DNA of 64,000 nt from Saccharomycopsis fibuligera x Saccharomycopsis cf. fibuligera. Taxonomy: Eukaryota; Ascomycota; Saccharomycetes; Ascoideales; Saccharomycopsidaceae. Shown one piece after another: positions 32,284 to 41,296 of the stretch. Both the position numbers and the translations under genes were made by a program. The notes beneath the pieces were generated by a model, which saw only the letters and a program-made list of their open reading frames with translations, ran no database searches and had not been told where the DNA came from. The stretch covers positions 1,599,501 to 1,663,500 of the forward strand of contig CP012809.1 of assembly GCA_001936135.1 (NCBI GenBank), given 5' to 3'. Every line of letters begins with the position of its first letter. Position 1 is the stretch's first letter.

Positions 32284-32540
32284 ATAACACATCAGTGTTA
32301 TCTTAGTGAGTGGAAGATGGTATTGAACTGAGACCCCTTTCTTTTTATCTGTCGACAGCAAAGCAATGACCCTCAAAAAAAAATAAAAAAAAAAAAAAAT
32401 AAAATATCATTCATCCTAGACTATAATCTCTCCTATATCTATTTCAAATCCAACTGATCCATTAAAGTCTAACTAATACTAACGGGGTTTTCACTTGTAC
32501 AAGTTTCCCCTATAAACTAACAACTGAACTATACTGTATA
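32217..32540 (+). repeat. Downstream copy of the LINE direct repeat (ORF2 end and 3' UTR)
   Basis: The in-place 3' end of the intact LINE that pairs with the repeat at 25400-25704. It includes the ORF2 stop, the palindrome at 32282-32303, an A-rich insertion at 32376-32399 and the block AGTCTAACTAATACTAACGG. Confidence 0.9.
32282..32303. repeat. Palindrome at the LINE ORF2 stop codon
   Basis: AGATAACAC, a 4-nt loop, GTGTTATCT. The left arm starts inside the TAG stop (32281-32283). The upstream repeat has the same structure at 25465-25486 with arms of 10 bp (AGATAACACT/AGTGTTATCT), where the two copies differ in the loop-proximal bases. Confidence 0.85.
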
Positions 32541-32628
32541 TACTATATAGATAAGTTTATAAGATTATATTTTCTACCGTTTATATAGAAATAATAAATC
32601 GATATTGTGTGTGAAAAAAAAAAAAAAA

Positions 32629-32985
32629 CAATCAGCCAATAGCATAATTTTTATCTTTGTTCAGCCTGTAATAAGTGTAAGTTTTAGTATCATTAATTAA
32701 AGAGAAATTAACTCCGGATTATTACTCAGCAGATATAGTTATACTTGAAAAACATGCATTTTTACCTCTACAAGTCTTCTACTAGCTGTACCATAATCTT
32801 ATAGGTTTATCCATATAGTACATCTATGGTTTGTCTGGGAGATTGTTTTTTCTATCAATTAAATAGAGATAAAAAATCCATTTTATGCTTAATAAAAAAT
32901 GCTTACAATTTGTCATCAATTAACTCGATAAATAAGTTAAAAAAAAATAAAGAAAATAAACTCTATATTTATTATTTTACAATAA
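32629..32985. other. Intergenic: between LINE 3' end and the MNN1-family 3' end
   Basis: 357 bp, AT-rich; nothing recognisable. It begins right after the A-tail of the LINE with caatcagccaatag, for which I found no matching duplicate at the 5' side. Confidence 0.5.
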
Positions 32986-35304
32986 TCATACGTTTAAGTT
33001 CCATATTTCTCCAACAACCTCATAAAACTTTTGCATTTTATTATCAAATTCAATCAACTGACCAATGTCAGTGGCTTCCTTGGATCCTCCAAGGACATTA
33101 TATGCACACCAACAAAAACCAGCACATAGCTCAGTTTTCTTCCAACCAAAAGGCGGCTCTCCTGCTGAGTTTTTGATTGAGTAGTCAGTAACTGGTGGTA
33201 CAATAACACCTTTTATTCTTGTGAAATCCTCATAGTAATGCTTCAATAATTTTGGTTTATTTTTGCTGGTTCTTTTGAATGCTTCATTGTATACATCAGT
33301 GGCCCAGGTACCTTTTTTGCAGTTTTGGAAACCAGAATTTATCCAAAGCAACGTCCTGTTATCTTTATCCCACACATGTGCAGGATGTGTAGAACATATC
33401 TCACTGGATATCTTGTCTTCTATAGTGGTTATCTGACCAGCAGCACCAGCTTGATTGGCGTTGAAGTAATAATTCTCATTACCGGCAAGAGATTGCCCAA
33501 GCCAGAAAAACTCTTTTTCACCCCAAACTTTATCGCTAGATACAATGCCCCATAAATTGATTTCAAGGCTCATAAGAATGCCAGTAAAATGAGTAGATCT
33601 TTTCATTAGAACTAATCCGGCTTCCATAAAATGTCTTCTATCATCGCCCAAGTACCTGTTCTTTAAAGTGAAATCGGTAGAATGTGGTATATTAAAAACT
33701 TTTTCATCCACCATACTCGGCATTAATTTTTTCCATAGGTTGGAATCGTAAAACCATAACAAGTCATCAAAATCTCTATCTCTAAAAAATAGAGCTCCAT
33801 GTTCAGTATACTTTTCCAACCTGAATAGGTCACTAGTAGGCACTAGAGGTACCGTGTCTGTATCCATTAGTATGATCTCGTCAAAAGAGGTGAACAAGTA
33901 AGCTAAAAGTTTATTAGCAAAGCTTTCAAAGTATTCTAAATACTTTGGATTGATGGTATTTTTCACATCCACAAACCACAACTCTTGAACAGGAAATGTT
34001 GGGTCAATATAATCATGAAGATTGCTATCAAGAGAACTTTTAGTCTCTTCAGGCAACTTCAGCAAGACTTTTTCCATAGGTGCTCTAGCATAGTTGATGA
34101 TGGATCTTTTTTCTTTCTCAGAGAGATCTCCTTTATGAACAACTTGGATTGGAAGTTTGTTTCCCATTATACGCAAAACCTTAATAAGGCGCTTCAACTC
34201 ATGAGCGTATGCATCATTGGTAGAAACGACAATCCCCTTACCATTAATGGATTGCCGGAAATTGGACAAGAAGCACCCAGGTATTTCTATATCGCCAATT
34301 TCAGTTGCTTTCTCAGGTAAATGATCTTGTTTGTCAGGATGCTTATCATTGTACAAAATGTTTTCTATCAAAGGCACACCATGATACACATCACCGGTCC
34401 ATCTTTTGTAAATAGGTGGCTTGAATGAAAGAAACGGGAATAATAATTGTTCGGTGTACTGGCACATTTGTCCACTAAATGCACCTAATATTCTTTCTAT
34501 TGATTTCTGATTGTTTTTTTGAGAACCTTTTACATATTGATCATTGAAAAAACATTTACCAAAAATTCTCAAATTTGAAACCCGCTTAAATTTGTCTTGC
34601 TCTATTTCTCTATTTTTGACAGTTGCCTCAGAGTACTTGCGTTCGAACTCTTCGAAAACAGTTTGATTCAATTCTTCTTGAAACGAAGGAAGTAAGCTTT
34701 CTATCTCTTTCAGAGATAATTTTTTCCCTCGAGTTTTCAGTTGCTTTATAATATCTTTTCTTGCGTTATCTATGAAATTCTTTTTGAGCTCCTCAATTTT
34801 CTCCTCTTTACGGTCTTCCATGTATGATTCCTTATCAAAGGCCTCCGGTGTGTAGTATAAATCGCTTTCAAGATCCCAGTTGGACCGTTCAACCGAATGC
34901 AAATGGTACAAGAACAAGTCACATTTATCATTTAAGTTAATAGAGTCACTTGTTAGCACATCTTTGTAGCTCTTAATATAGTTTTCCAAGACACTTGAAG
35001 TTGAATTTGCATAACGGTTCAATAACTCGTCCACATCGATTTTGGAATTATCACTGGGAGGATGTGCCACTATCTTTTGCACTATTAGAGTGGGATCAAA
35101 CGATGATACTAATTTATTTACCTCCTTTTTATTAGCTAGGACTTTAGCAGTCGGATATGTTTGCGTTCTGTATGAACTATAGTATATCAATTGGACTAGT
35201 AGTAGAATTAAGAAAACTTTCAAAAACCCAGGTACTCTAGTTGTCCTTAGTCTTTGTAATGAAGAAATATTATGTAGCACACGCCTTATAACACGTTTGT
35301 CCAT
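32986..35304 (-). CDS. Mnn1-family alpha-1,3-mannosyltransferase (GT71), Golgi type II membrane protein
   Basis: 772 aa. A short basic cytosolic tail is followed by a single membrane anchor at residues 25-44 (GFLKVFLILLLVQLIYYSSY), a Lys/Glu-rich stem to about residue 250, then the catalytic domain. Family landmarks are GKGIVVSTNDAYAHELKRLI, VVHKGDLSEKEK, the DXD-containing FDEIILMDTDTVPLV, and HGALFFRDRDFDDLLWFY. Mnn1-type enzymes cap N- and O-linked mannans with alpha-1,3-mannose. Candida species carry several paralogues (MNN1, MNN12-MNN15 and others), so I give no specific symbol. The 3' end lies 358 bp beyond the LINE A-tail, so the element has not interrupted the gene. Confidence 0.9.
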   Translation of the reverse strand: MDKRVIRRVLHNISSLQRLRTTRVPGFLKVFLILLLVQLIYYSSYRTQTYPTAKVLANKKEVNKLVSSFDPTLIVQKIVAHPPSDNSKIDVDELLNRYANSTSSVLENYIKSYKDVLTSDSINLNDKCDLFLYHLHSVERSNWDLESDLYYTPEAFDKESYMEDRKEEKIEELKKNFIDNARKDIIKQLKTRGKKLSLKEIESLLPSFQEELNQTVFEEFERKYSEATVKNREIEQDKFKRVSNLRIFGKCFFNDQYVKGSQKNNQKSIERILGAFSGQMCQYTEQLLFPFLSFKPPIYKRWTGDVYHGVPLIENILYNDKHPDKQDHLPEKATEIGDIEIPGCFLSNFRQSINGKGIVVSTNDAYAHELKRLIKVLRIMGNKLPIQVVHKGDLSEKEKRSIINYARAPMEKVLLKLPEETKSSLDSNLHDYIDPTFPVQELWFVDVKNTINPKYLEYFESFANKLLAYLFTSFDEIILMDTDTVPLVPTSDLFRLEKYTEHGALFFRDRDFDDLLWFYDSNLWKKLMPSMVDEKVFNIPHSTDFTLKNRYLGDDRRHFMEAGLVLMKRSTHFTGILMSLEINLWGIVSSDKVWGEKEFFWLGQSLAGNENYYFNANQAGAAGQITTIEDKISSEICSTHPAHVWDKDNRTLLWINSGFQNCKKGTWATDVYNEAFKRTSKNKPKLLKHYYEDFTRIKGVIVPPVTDYSIKNSAGEPPFGWKKTELCAGFCWCAYNVLGGSKEATDIGQLIEFDNKMQKFYEVVGEIWNLNV

Positions 35305-35646
35305 TATTTATAACTTAGCTTTAATAAGCCAGAACTATATGAATGTAACGAAAGCTATAGTTAAAACCGAGCATTGTTTTTGAAACATTTGATGTTCCGG
35401 GGATTTCAGCGGATCGAGCTATTTTGGTTGGTCGTGTCACTCCAGAACCATGGTTCAAAACAAACGGTCATGGAAAACGCATGCGCCATGTGATATACAC
35501 ATATACCAGCATCATGGGCCTCCGCATTTCTTTTTCAACTTTTTTTTTTCTATTTTTTTTCTCCTTAGGTCGGTAATCAAAACAGCTTTTGTTGTCTTCT
35601 TTCCTGCCAAACTATCAAACAGTGAATTTTGCATAGTAACCTTGAC
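35305..35646. other. Intergenic: divergent promoter of the MNN1-family gene and SMM1
   Basis: 342 bp with a T-rich block at 35527-35563. No RNA gene or clear regulatory site seen. Confidence 0.5.
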
Positions 35647-36906
35647 ATGACAAGCATTTTGAAAATGGGGGTGAATTATACTGGTAAATTTGTTTTGGCG
35701 CCTATGGTGAGGGTCGGGGAACTCCCTACCAGACTATTAGCATTAAAATACGGCGCTGATTTGGTTTGGGGGCCGGAGATCATCGACAAGAAAATCTTGA
35801 CTTTCAAAAGAGTCGAAAACAAAGACTTGGGGACTGTCGACTTTATCACATCCAGAGAAGGCCAGGGAAAAAAAGCAGGCGTTGAGAATGTGTCATTTAG
35901 AACACACAGAGAAACAGAAAAAGACAAGTTGATATTTCAATTGGGTACTGCTGATCCTGATTTGGCAGTGAAGGCCGCAAATATAATAATTGATGATGTG
36001 GATGGCTTAGATATCAATGCTGGATGCCCTAAACACTTTTCTATCCATGCAGGAATGGGTGCTGCTTTACTTAGAACCCCAGACTTGTTGTGTGAGATTT
36101 TGGAAAGATTAGTGAAGGAAGTTGGCAAACCAAAGAATAAACCTATCAGTGTCAAGATACGAATTTTGGAAACCAAGGAAGAAACATTAGACCTTGTTGA
36201 CAAGCTACTTAAGACTGGTATTTCCAATTTAACAGTGCATTGCAGAACAAGAGAAATGAGAAACAGACAGAGTCCAATAAGAGATTACTTGCCATTTATT
36301 ATACCGAAATGCAAAGAGCATAATGTAAGTTTTATCATCAATGGAGCAATTAGGAGCTATCAGGAATACAAAGATTTACAGAAGGAGTATGGGGAGGATA
36401 TTGGTGCTATGGTTGCTGAAGCTGCCGAATCCAACCCAACTGTTTTCTCAGAGACACCGCTACACTGGGCTAAAGCTGCAAAAGAGTTTAACCAATACAG
36501 CAATCAATTCAACCATCACGTCGGAAACACCAAATTTTGCTTGAGCAGGATCATTCCAGGGAAAGCGAAAGTGTATCAGCAAATTAGCAGAGCTAAGACT
36601 CAAGAAGATTTGAACACCGCATTCAACAACTTGCGTGATGATGGATTGTTGGAAAATTTTAACAAGGAAGAACACAAGACAAAGAAAACAAGTAACGTGG
36701 AAAAGATCCAAGCTAAGCCAGAAGTGCAGAAAAAGGGAGTTGAAGAGAAAGAAGGTGAGGAGGAGGAGAAAGGCGTTGATGGAAGTAATAAGAAGAGAGC
36801 GATAGAGGAATCTGCCGAATTGGAGGTTACTGTAGAAAGTAAAAAGTTGAAGATCGGTGAATCGCTTGTGAGTCACAGTGTTGCTTCCACTAGTACGAAA
36901 GCCTAG
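35647..36906 (+). CDS. SMM1: tRNA-dihydrouridine(20) synthase, Dus2/Smm1 type
   Basis: 419 aa from the ATG at 35647. It is an FMN TIM-barrel of the Dus family: YTGKFVLAPMVRVGELPTRL at the N-terminus, LQ-like LIFQLGTADPDLAVKAANII, the catalytic-Cys motif GLDINAGCPKHFSI, PISVKIRI, and NLTVHCRTREMRNRQ. These are Dus2 signatures; the enzyme reduces U20 of cytoplasmic tRNAs with NADPH. After the catalytic and helical domains (to about residue 335) comes a charged Lys/Glu-rich tail of about 85 residues. It is slightly longer than the S. cerevisiae protein I recall (384 aa), because of that tail. An internal ATG (MGVNYTG) seven codons in is an alternative start. Confidence 0.92.
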   Translation: MTSILKMGVNYTGKFVLAPMVRVGELPTRLLALKYGADLVWGPEIIDKKILTFKRVENKDLGTVDFITSREGQGKKAGVENVSFRTHRETEKDKLIFQLGTADPDLAVKAANIIIDDVDGLDINAGCPKHFSIHAGMGAALLRTPDLLCEILERLVKEVGKPKNKPISVKIRILETKEETLDLVDKLLKTGISNLTVHCRTREMRNRQSPIRDYLPFIIPKCKEHNVSFIINGAIRSYQEYKDLQKEYGEDIGAMVAEAAESNPTVFSETPLHWAKAAKEFNQYSNQFNHHVGNTKFCLSRIIPGKAKVYQQISRAKTQEDLNTAFNNLRDDGLLENFNKEEHKTKKTSNVEKIQAKPEVQKKGVEEKEGEEEEKGVDGSNKKRAIEESAELEVTVESKKLKIGESLVSHSVASTSTKA

Positions 36907-37255
36907 TGCTTATAGAGTTTTGTAATATGAAAATGTACAGTTTATTTTTAGTTTGGTTTTGACTCATAATCTGTTGTAAATGACAAAGGATAGTGGCTAT
37001 TCTGTGTTCTTCGTGGTGACTATCAAGCGTGAACCCCTTTGCTAAGGTACAAACATACATCACATGACCACTTTTTTTCTTTTTTTTTTTTCCTTTTTGC
37101 TGCAAGTTCTCAGCATGAGCGAAAATCGAGAAATTTCAATTTTTTCTCTTTTTTTCGATTTATTAGTCAAGACCCCCGATTTGTCATCGCATCTCTTCTG
37201 TCTTTAGTACTTCAGACTAATACATAATCGCCAGAATAACAATAAAACAGCAGAC
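36907..37255. other. Intergenic: HIS7 promoter with a Gcn4-type site
   Basis: 349 bp between SMM1 and HIS7. It contains TGACTCA at 36960-36966 and a one-mismatch reverse-orientation relative, TTAGTCA, near 37163, plus a T-rich block at 37072-37095. Confidence 0.6.
36960..36966. promoter_or_regulatory. Gcn4-type site (TGACTCA) upstream of HIS7
   Basis: Perfect TGACTCA about 290 bp before the HIS7 ATG. HIS7 is a classical Gcn4 target in S. cerevisiae; use of this site in this yeast is inferred. Confidence 0.65.
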
Positions 37256-39043
37256 ATGGATAGCAAAACAGTATACGTGGTGGACGTTGATAGCGGTAAC
37301 TTGCAATCTTTGCAAAATGGTATTGAGCATCTTGGTTACTCCGTTAATTACATCACAAACGGCGCTGATCTTAGCATGTTGCTAGCGAAAGCATCAGAAT
37401 CCAATGACAACAGTATCAAGTTGATATTGCCAGGTGTTGGTAACTATGGCCACTTTGTCAAACAATTGGAACTCAAACATTTTAGAGCTCCATTACAACA
37501 ATATATTGCTTCTGGACGTCCATTGATGGGTATCTGTGTTGGTTTGCAAACCTTGTTCGAATCAAGTGAAGAAGATAATAGTGTTTCCCAGGGATTGGGA
37601 TACGTGAAAAACATCCAATTAGTTAGGTTCAAAGACACTAACAAATCCGTGCCTCACATTGGTTGGAACAACACTGCTGGTTTGTACTTGGGTGATAGCT
37701 TTAGCAACAATGAAACCCGTTTTGAAAACAGTAAAGAATACGAGTTGTTTGGCATAAATGCTGAGCAGAGATATTATTTTGTTCACTCTTATGCTGCCAT
37801 TATTTCTGATGCTGAAATCCGCGCTCTCATTGAAGATGGGTTTGATTTGTCAGTGGCACAATACGGTAACGAGAAATTTGTTGCTGCTGTCAGCAAGGGC
37901 AATGTTGTCGCCACACAGTTCCACCCAGAGAAATCAGGTGCTGCTGGTATCAAGATCATTAATGCCTTCTTAAATGGTGAAAAGCTTGTGAAAGTGGCTA
38001 GTGCTAACGATGCCGCTGCCGCTGCTGCTAAGTCTCAATCTCAACAAAACCTTAATGGCCTCACTTACAGAATCATTGCCTGTCTTGATGTAAGAACCAA
38101 TGATCAAGGTGACTTGGTGGTTACTAAAGGTGATCAGTACGATGTGCGTGAAAAATCCACCACTGAGGGTGGTAAGAATAATGTGCGCAATTTGGGTAAA
38201 CCAGTGAAACTTGCTGAAGATTATTATAAACAGGGTGCTGACGAAATTACTTTCTTGAACATTACATCTTTCAGAGACTGTCCATTACAGGACTTACCAA
38301 TGTTGGATGTATTGAAAGAAGCCAGTAAAACGATTTTTGTTCCATTGACTGTGGGTGGTGGTATCCGTGATTTCAAACAACCAAGTGGCGAAATTGTAAG
38401 TTCATTGAAAGTGGCAGAAATTTACTTCAAATCCGGAGCTGACAAAGTCAGTATTGGCTCTGATGCAGTTTACACTGCCGAAAAGTTTTACGCTAATGGT
38501 GGAAAAGGAGACGGCACTTCACCAATTGAATTGATTTCCAAGAATTATGGTATTCAAGCAGTGGTAATTTCAGTGGATCCAAAAAGAAAATATGTTGCTG
38601 ATGCCACTAACAGTATAGAAGCCAAAAAATTTAAATTGATCAAAACTAACACTCCTGGTCCTAATGGTGAAGAATACTGTTACTACCAAGTCAGCGTCAA
38701 AGGTGGTCGTGAATTTTCAGATAAAATTGGTGCATATGAGCTCGTCACTGCTTGTGAAAAGCTTGGAGCCGGTGAAATTTTGTTGAACTGTATTGACAAA
38801 GATGGTTCCAATTCAGGATACGATTTGGAGTTAGTTAATCTTATCAAGAAGTCAGTCAAGATTCCAGTAATTGCTAGCTCGGGTGCCGGTAAACCAGAAC
38901 ATTTTCTAGAAGCTTTTCAGGAAACAGGGGTTGATGCCGCATTGGGAGCTGGTATGTTTCACAGAGGAGAATACGAGGTACTTGATGTTAAAAACTACCT
39001 TAATGAAAACAATTACGCTGTTAGATACGATTTGCAATCATGA
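37256..39043 (+). CDS. HIS7: Imidazole glycerol-phosphate synthase (glutaminase + cyclase)
   Basis: 595 aa. The N-terminal class-I glutaminase half (residues 1-240) has [20 protein letters not shown], the Cys nucleophile in [18 protein letters not shown], and the His/Glu of [11 protein letters not shown]. An Ala/Gln-rich linker follows at about 250-265. The HisF (beta/alpha)8 half starts at [20 protein letters not shown] and has [41 protein letters not shown] and [10 protein letters not shown]. It converts PRFAR and glutamine to imidazole glycerol phosphate and AICAR, the fifth step of histidine synthesis, joining this pathway to purines. The fused form is normal in fungi, and the length is close to other yeast HIS7 proteins. 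Confidence 0.97.
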   Translation: MDSKTVYVVDVDSGNLQSLQNGIEHLGYSVNYITNGADLSMLLAKASESNDNSIKLILPGVGNYGHFVKQLELKHFRAPLQQYIASGRPLMGICVGLQTLFESSEEDNSVSQGLGYVKNIQLVRFKDTNKSVPHIGWNNTAGLYLGDSFSNNETRFENSKEYELFGINAEQRYYFVHSYAAIISDAEIRALIEDGFDLSVAQYGNEKFVAAVSKGNVVATQFHPEKSGAAGIKIINAFLNGEKLVKVASANDAAAAAAKSQSQQNLNGLTYRIIACLDVRTNDQGDLVVTKGDQYDVREKSTTEGGKNNVRNLGKPVKLAEDYYKQGADEITFLNITSFRDCPLQDLPMLDVLKEASKTIFVPLTVGGGIRDFKQPSGEIVSSLKVAEIYFKSGADKVSIGSDAVYTAEKFYANGGKGDGTSPIELISKNYGIQAVVISVDPKRKYVADATNSIEAKKFKLIKTNTPGPNGEEYCYYQVSVKGGREFSDKIGAYELVTACEKLGAGEILLNCIDKDGSNSGYDLELVNLIKKSVKIPVIASSGAGKPEHFLEAFQETGVDAALGAGMFHRGEYEVLDVKNYLNENNYAVRYDLQS

Positions 39044-39189
39044 TATAGAAGCTTAGCATTTTTTAAACTAATAAAATAACGATTAACTATCTAGAGTTTT
39101 GAATAATTAAAATGTTGATTTTGGTATGTGGATGTGTAGAATTGTGAGATCTATATTTTGGTTTAAGGGGGTCATTGTTTTGCCTTTTT

Positions 39190-39237
39190 TTGTAACATCT
39201 TGCACTCACTAAGATAACACAGTTGTGTTATCTTAGT
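39190..39237 (-). mobile_element. Short remnant of a LINE 3' end next to tRNA-Val
   Basis: On the minus strand about 45 nt match the LINE region from the palindrome through TTAGTGAGTG and on to AAGATG-TTA, with only a few changes, then turn into A7. It contains a near-perfect palindrome at 39208-39237: 14-bp arms (ACTAAGATAACACA and its complement) around GT. It lies 92 bp beyond the 3' end of tRNA-Val. It may be an extremely 5'-truncated insertion of a related element. Confidence 0.7.
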
Positions 39238-39328
39238 CATTAGCGTGGTGACGTAATAAATAAAGCTGTTCTGGCTCAATTCTTTATTAAAACTACTTAC
39301 GAAAATCCCCAGCAGAAAGAACAAAAAA

Positions 39329-39402
39329 TGATTTCGCCCAGGATCGAACTGGGGACGTTCTGCGTGTTAAGCAGATGCCATAACCAACTAGACCACGAAA
39401 CC
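39329..39402 (-). tRNA. tRNA-Val(AAC)
   Basis: Intronless 74-nt tRNA on the minus strand: acceptor GGTTTCG/CGAAATC, discriminator A; D-arm GTCTAGTTGGTTATGGC; anticodon arm TCTGC-TTAACAC-GCAGA with anticodon AAC; T-arm CCCAGTTCGATCCTGGG. It is almost identical to yeast tRNA-Val(AAC) as I recall it. Confidence 0.96.
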
Positions 39403-39822
39403 ATTTTGAAAATTTTTTACATAAGTATAAAAGTAACCATATTATAATGAGATAGGTATGTCAGCTGATCTCCGAGGTATTTAATTATCATATATTGATT
39501 CACCCGAGGGTTATTCATGTGACTCGGTGTGCGAGAAAATTTTTTTTTCTTTATTCTTTGCCCTGAGTGTGAGTGAAAGACGAACGAAAGAGAAAGAAAA
39601 AAAAAGTGAAGCTTTGAAAGTTGACGAATTTTTCGAGAAAAAGGATACTATTTGAATAGCAGATAATTGCAATATTAGTATAGCAGTGATTGAGGTTGAA
39701 TTTATTATACCAGGTTACACTACCCCATATCCAATTTGAAAGCGTTAGATCGTATAGAGCAGAAAGGTTAGCATACCAATTAAATATAATAATATAATTA
39801 TCATCATAATATAATATCAAAA

Positions 39823-40482
39823 ATGTCATTTTTGTGGGGAGGCAAAAAAGAACAACCAGAACAGAAACATCAAGAAGACTTGTCGTTGTCACCTGCTGGC
39901 GCTCAGGATAGATTGGGATTTGATCCAAGTTCAGTCTCTAATATCAATAATGTCATTGCTCCTGGCGTGTTTGATGCTGCCAAGTTGCATCCATTGGCCG
40001 AGTTGGACAAAGGTGTTGAATTCTTAGACATTGAAGGTGAATCAATCTCTAGTGATGAAGGTGCTCAAAATGGTTTCTTGCCATCTAGAGGTTTCAACGA
40101 TGATTTATGTTATGGTACCGGTACCGTATACTTGGGTGCTTTATCCGTTGGTGGTGTTTTCGGTTTCCTTGAAGGGGTGAAGAACATTCCAGCCGGCACC
40201 ACTTCCAACAAGTTGAGGTTGAATACTGTGCTTAATCACATCACCAAAAGAGGTCCATTTATGGGTAATAGCGCTGGTGTGTTGGCCATCACTTATAATA
40301 TAATAAATTCTTCCATTGGTTATTTCAGAGGCAGACACGATGACTACAGTTCTTTGGTTTCTGGTTTCTTGACTGGTGCTCTTTTTAAGAGTAGTAAAGG
40401 GTTGAGACCAATGGGCGTCAGTGCTGGGTTGATGACTGGTGTCGCTGCTGGCTGGTGTGCTCTTAAAAGATTGGCAAATTGA
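39823..40482 (+). CDS. TIM23: Mitochondrial inner-membrane import channel subunit Tim23
   Basis: 219 aa, the usual length. The hydrophilic N-terminal half (about 95 residues, intermembrane-space receptor domain) is followed by the Tim17/22/23 membrane domain of four segments: GTGTVYLGALSVGGVFGFLE with the conserved Gly-rich pattern, RGPFMGNSAGVLAITYNII, DDYSSLVSGFLTGALFKSS and GLRPMGVSAGLMTGVAAGW. The protein forms part of the TIM23 translocase that imports presequence proteins. It ends in LKRLAN. Downstream lies a TCAGTCAA-type tandem stretch at 40487-40525, probably in the 3' UTR. Confidence 0.96.
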   Translation: MSFLWGGKKEQPEQKHQEDLSLSPAGAQDRLGFDPSSVSNINNVIAPGVFDAAKLHPLAELDKGVEFLDIEGESISSDEGAQNGFLPSRGFNDDLCYGTGTVYLGALSVGGVFGFLEGVKNIPAGTTSNKLRLNTVLNHITKRGPFMGNSAGVLAITYNIINSSIGYFRGRHDDYSSLVSGFLTGALFKSSKGLRPMGVSAGLMTGVAAGWCALKRLAN

Positions 40483-41296
40483 GTTTGATAGTCAGTCAAT
40501 CAGTCAGTCAATCAATCAGTCATGATTCAGTCATTTCTTGAAAGAAAAAAAAAGAATGGGGTTTCCAATGAATAAAACTGTATTTTTACCAAATTTATAA
40601 TCATTATTTTCGTTGCATGATAAATCATTAATTACGAGACTCTCATTCCTCTCATACATCTACAAACAGATATCTTAAGTGATGTGCATATGTCGTGCGT
40701 ACCAAAATCATCAATTAGCGTTTGGTTTTGGCACCTTTCAAACAAGTTTCCTTATTATCTGTTCTTTTCTATTATTTCTTTCATCATCATATTTTATTTT
40801 CTGTATGCTTATTTTTACTATTTTTTGTTGCTTGTCTTTTTTTTGTTTTACTTTTCCACTTTTTTTTCTTCCATTTTATGACTCTTTTTGGCCCTTAACA
40901 TTTATACTATCCTTTCACATTTTGGCAAAAACTTACAATCATCATCATGTATATACGTGTATACCATTTGTTAAGTGAATGGTGTATTCAATCAATGACA
41001 ATTTGCGTATTACAGCTTTCGATTCACAGCTTAAAATTAAAATTCAAAAGCAAAAAACACAGTCCATTACTCAAAATCTCTACAACTAATATTTTTTTTT
41101 ACAGAAAGAACAAAATATTATATTCAATGAACGCTCAAACGATTCTAAACAAAGCTCGTAAAATTCATAATTTTGGTATGTAACGAAACTGAAGTACAAC
41201 AATAATCAATAAAAAAAGTCTCTGAAATAAACATAAAAAGATTTAACAACACTTAATAGGTGATGTAAAGAAACGAAAAAAAGTAATGTAAAATTT
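40483..41296. other. Intergenic: convergent 3' flanks of TIM23 and the YNR021W-like gene
   Basis: 814 bp. A tandem CAGT/CAAT repeat lies at 40487-40525 and T-rich DNA at 40740-40900. An ATG-initiated 16-codon stretch at 41127 runs into GGTATGT, but no downstream exon is apparent. No gene is supported. Confidence 0.5.

Larger units (their letters stand above)
25400..32628 (+). mobile_element. Full-length-looking non-LTR retrotransposon (LINE, L1/Zorro-like) with two intact ORFs
   Basis: Two long uninterrupted ORFs: an ORF1 with two CCHC zinc knuckles and an ORF2 with an apurinic-type endonuclease and reverse transcriptase. A 3' UTR of about 330 nt ends in a run of 15 A at 32614-32628, preceded by AATAATAAAT. 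There are no LTRs, integrase or protease. The ORF2 end and part of the 3' UTR are repeated upstream of ORF1 (25400-25704). The layout matches the Zorro elements of Candida albicans. The 5' boundary is uncertain: either the upstream repeat belongs to the element, or it is an older truncated copy and the element starts near 25705. I could not identify a target-site duplication. Confidence 0.9.

Noticed and set aside
25400-32540. Flanking repeats as LTRs of an LTR retrotransposon
   Set aside because: No TG...CA ends, primer-binding site, protease, RNase H or integrase; the repeat contains ORF2 coding sequence, and ORF2 is of endonuclease-RT LINE type.
41127-41183. Possible first exon ending at GGTATGT near 41174
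   Set aside because: The donor matches but no plus-strand exon with sense content follows; the downstream DNA is the antisense of the YNR021W-like gene.
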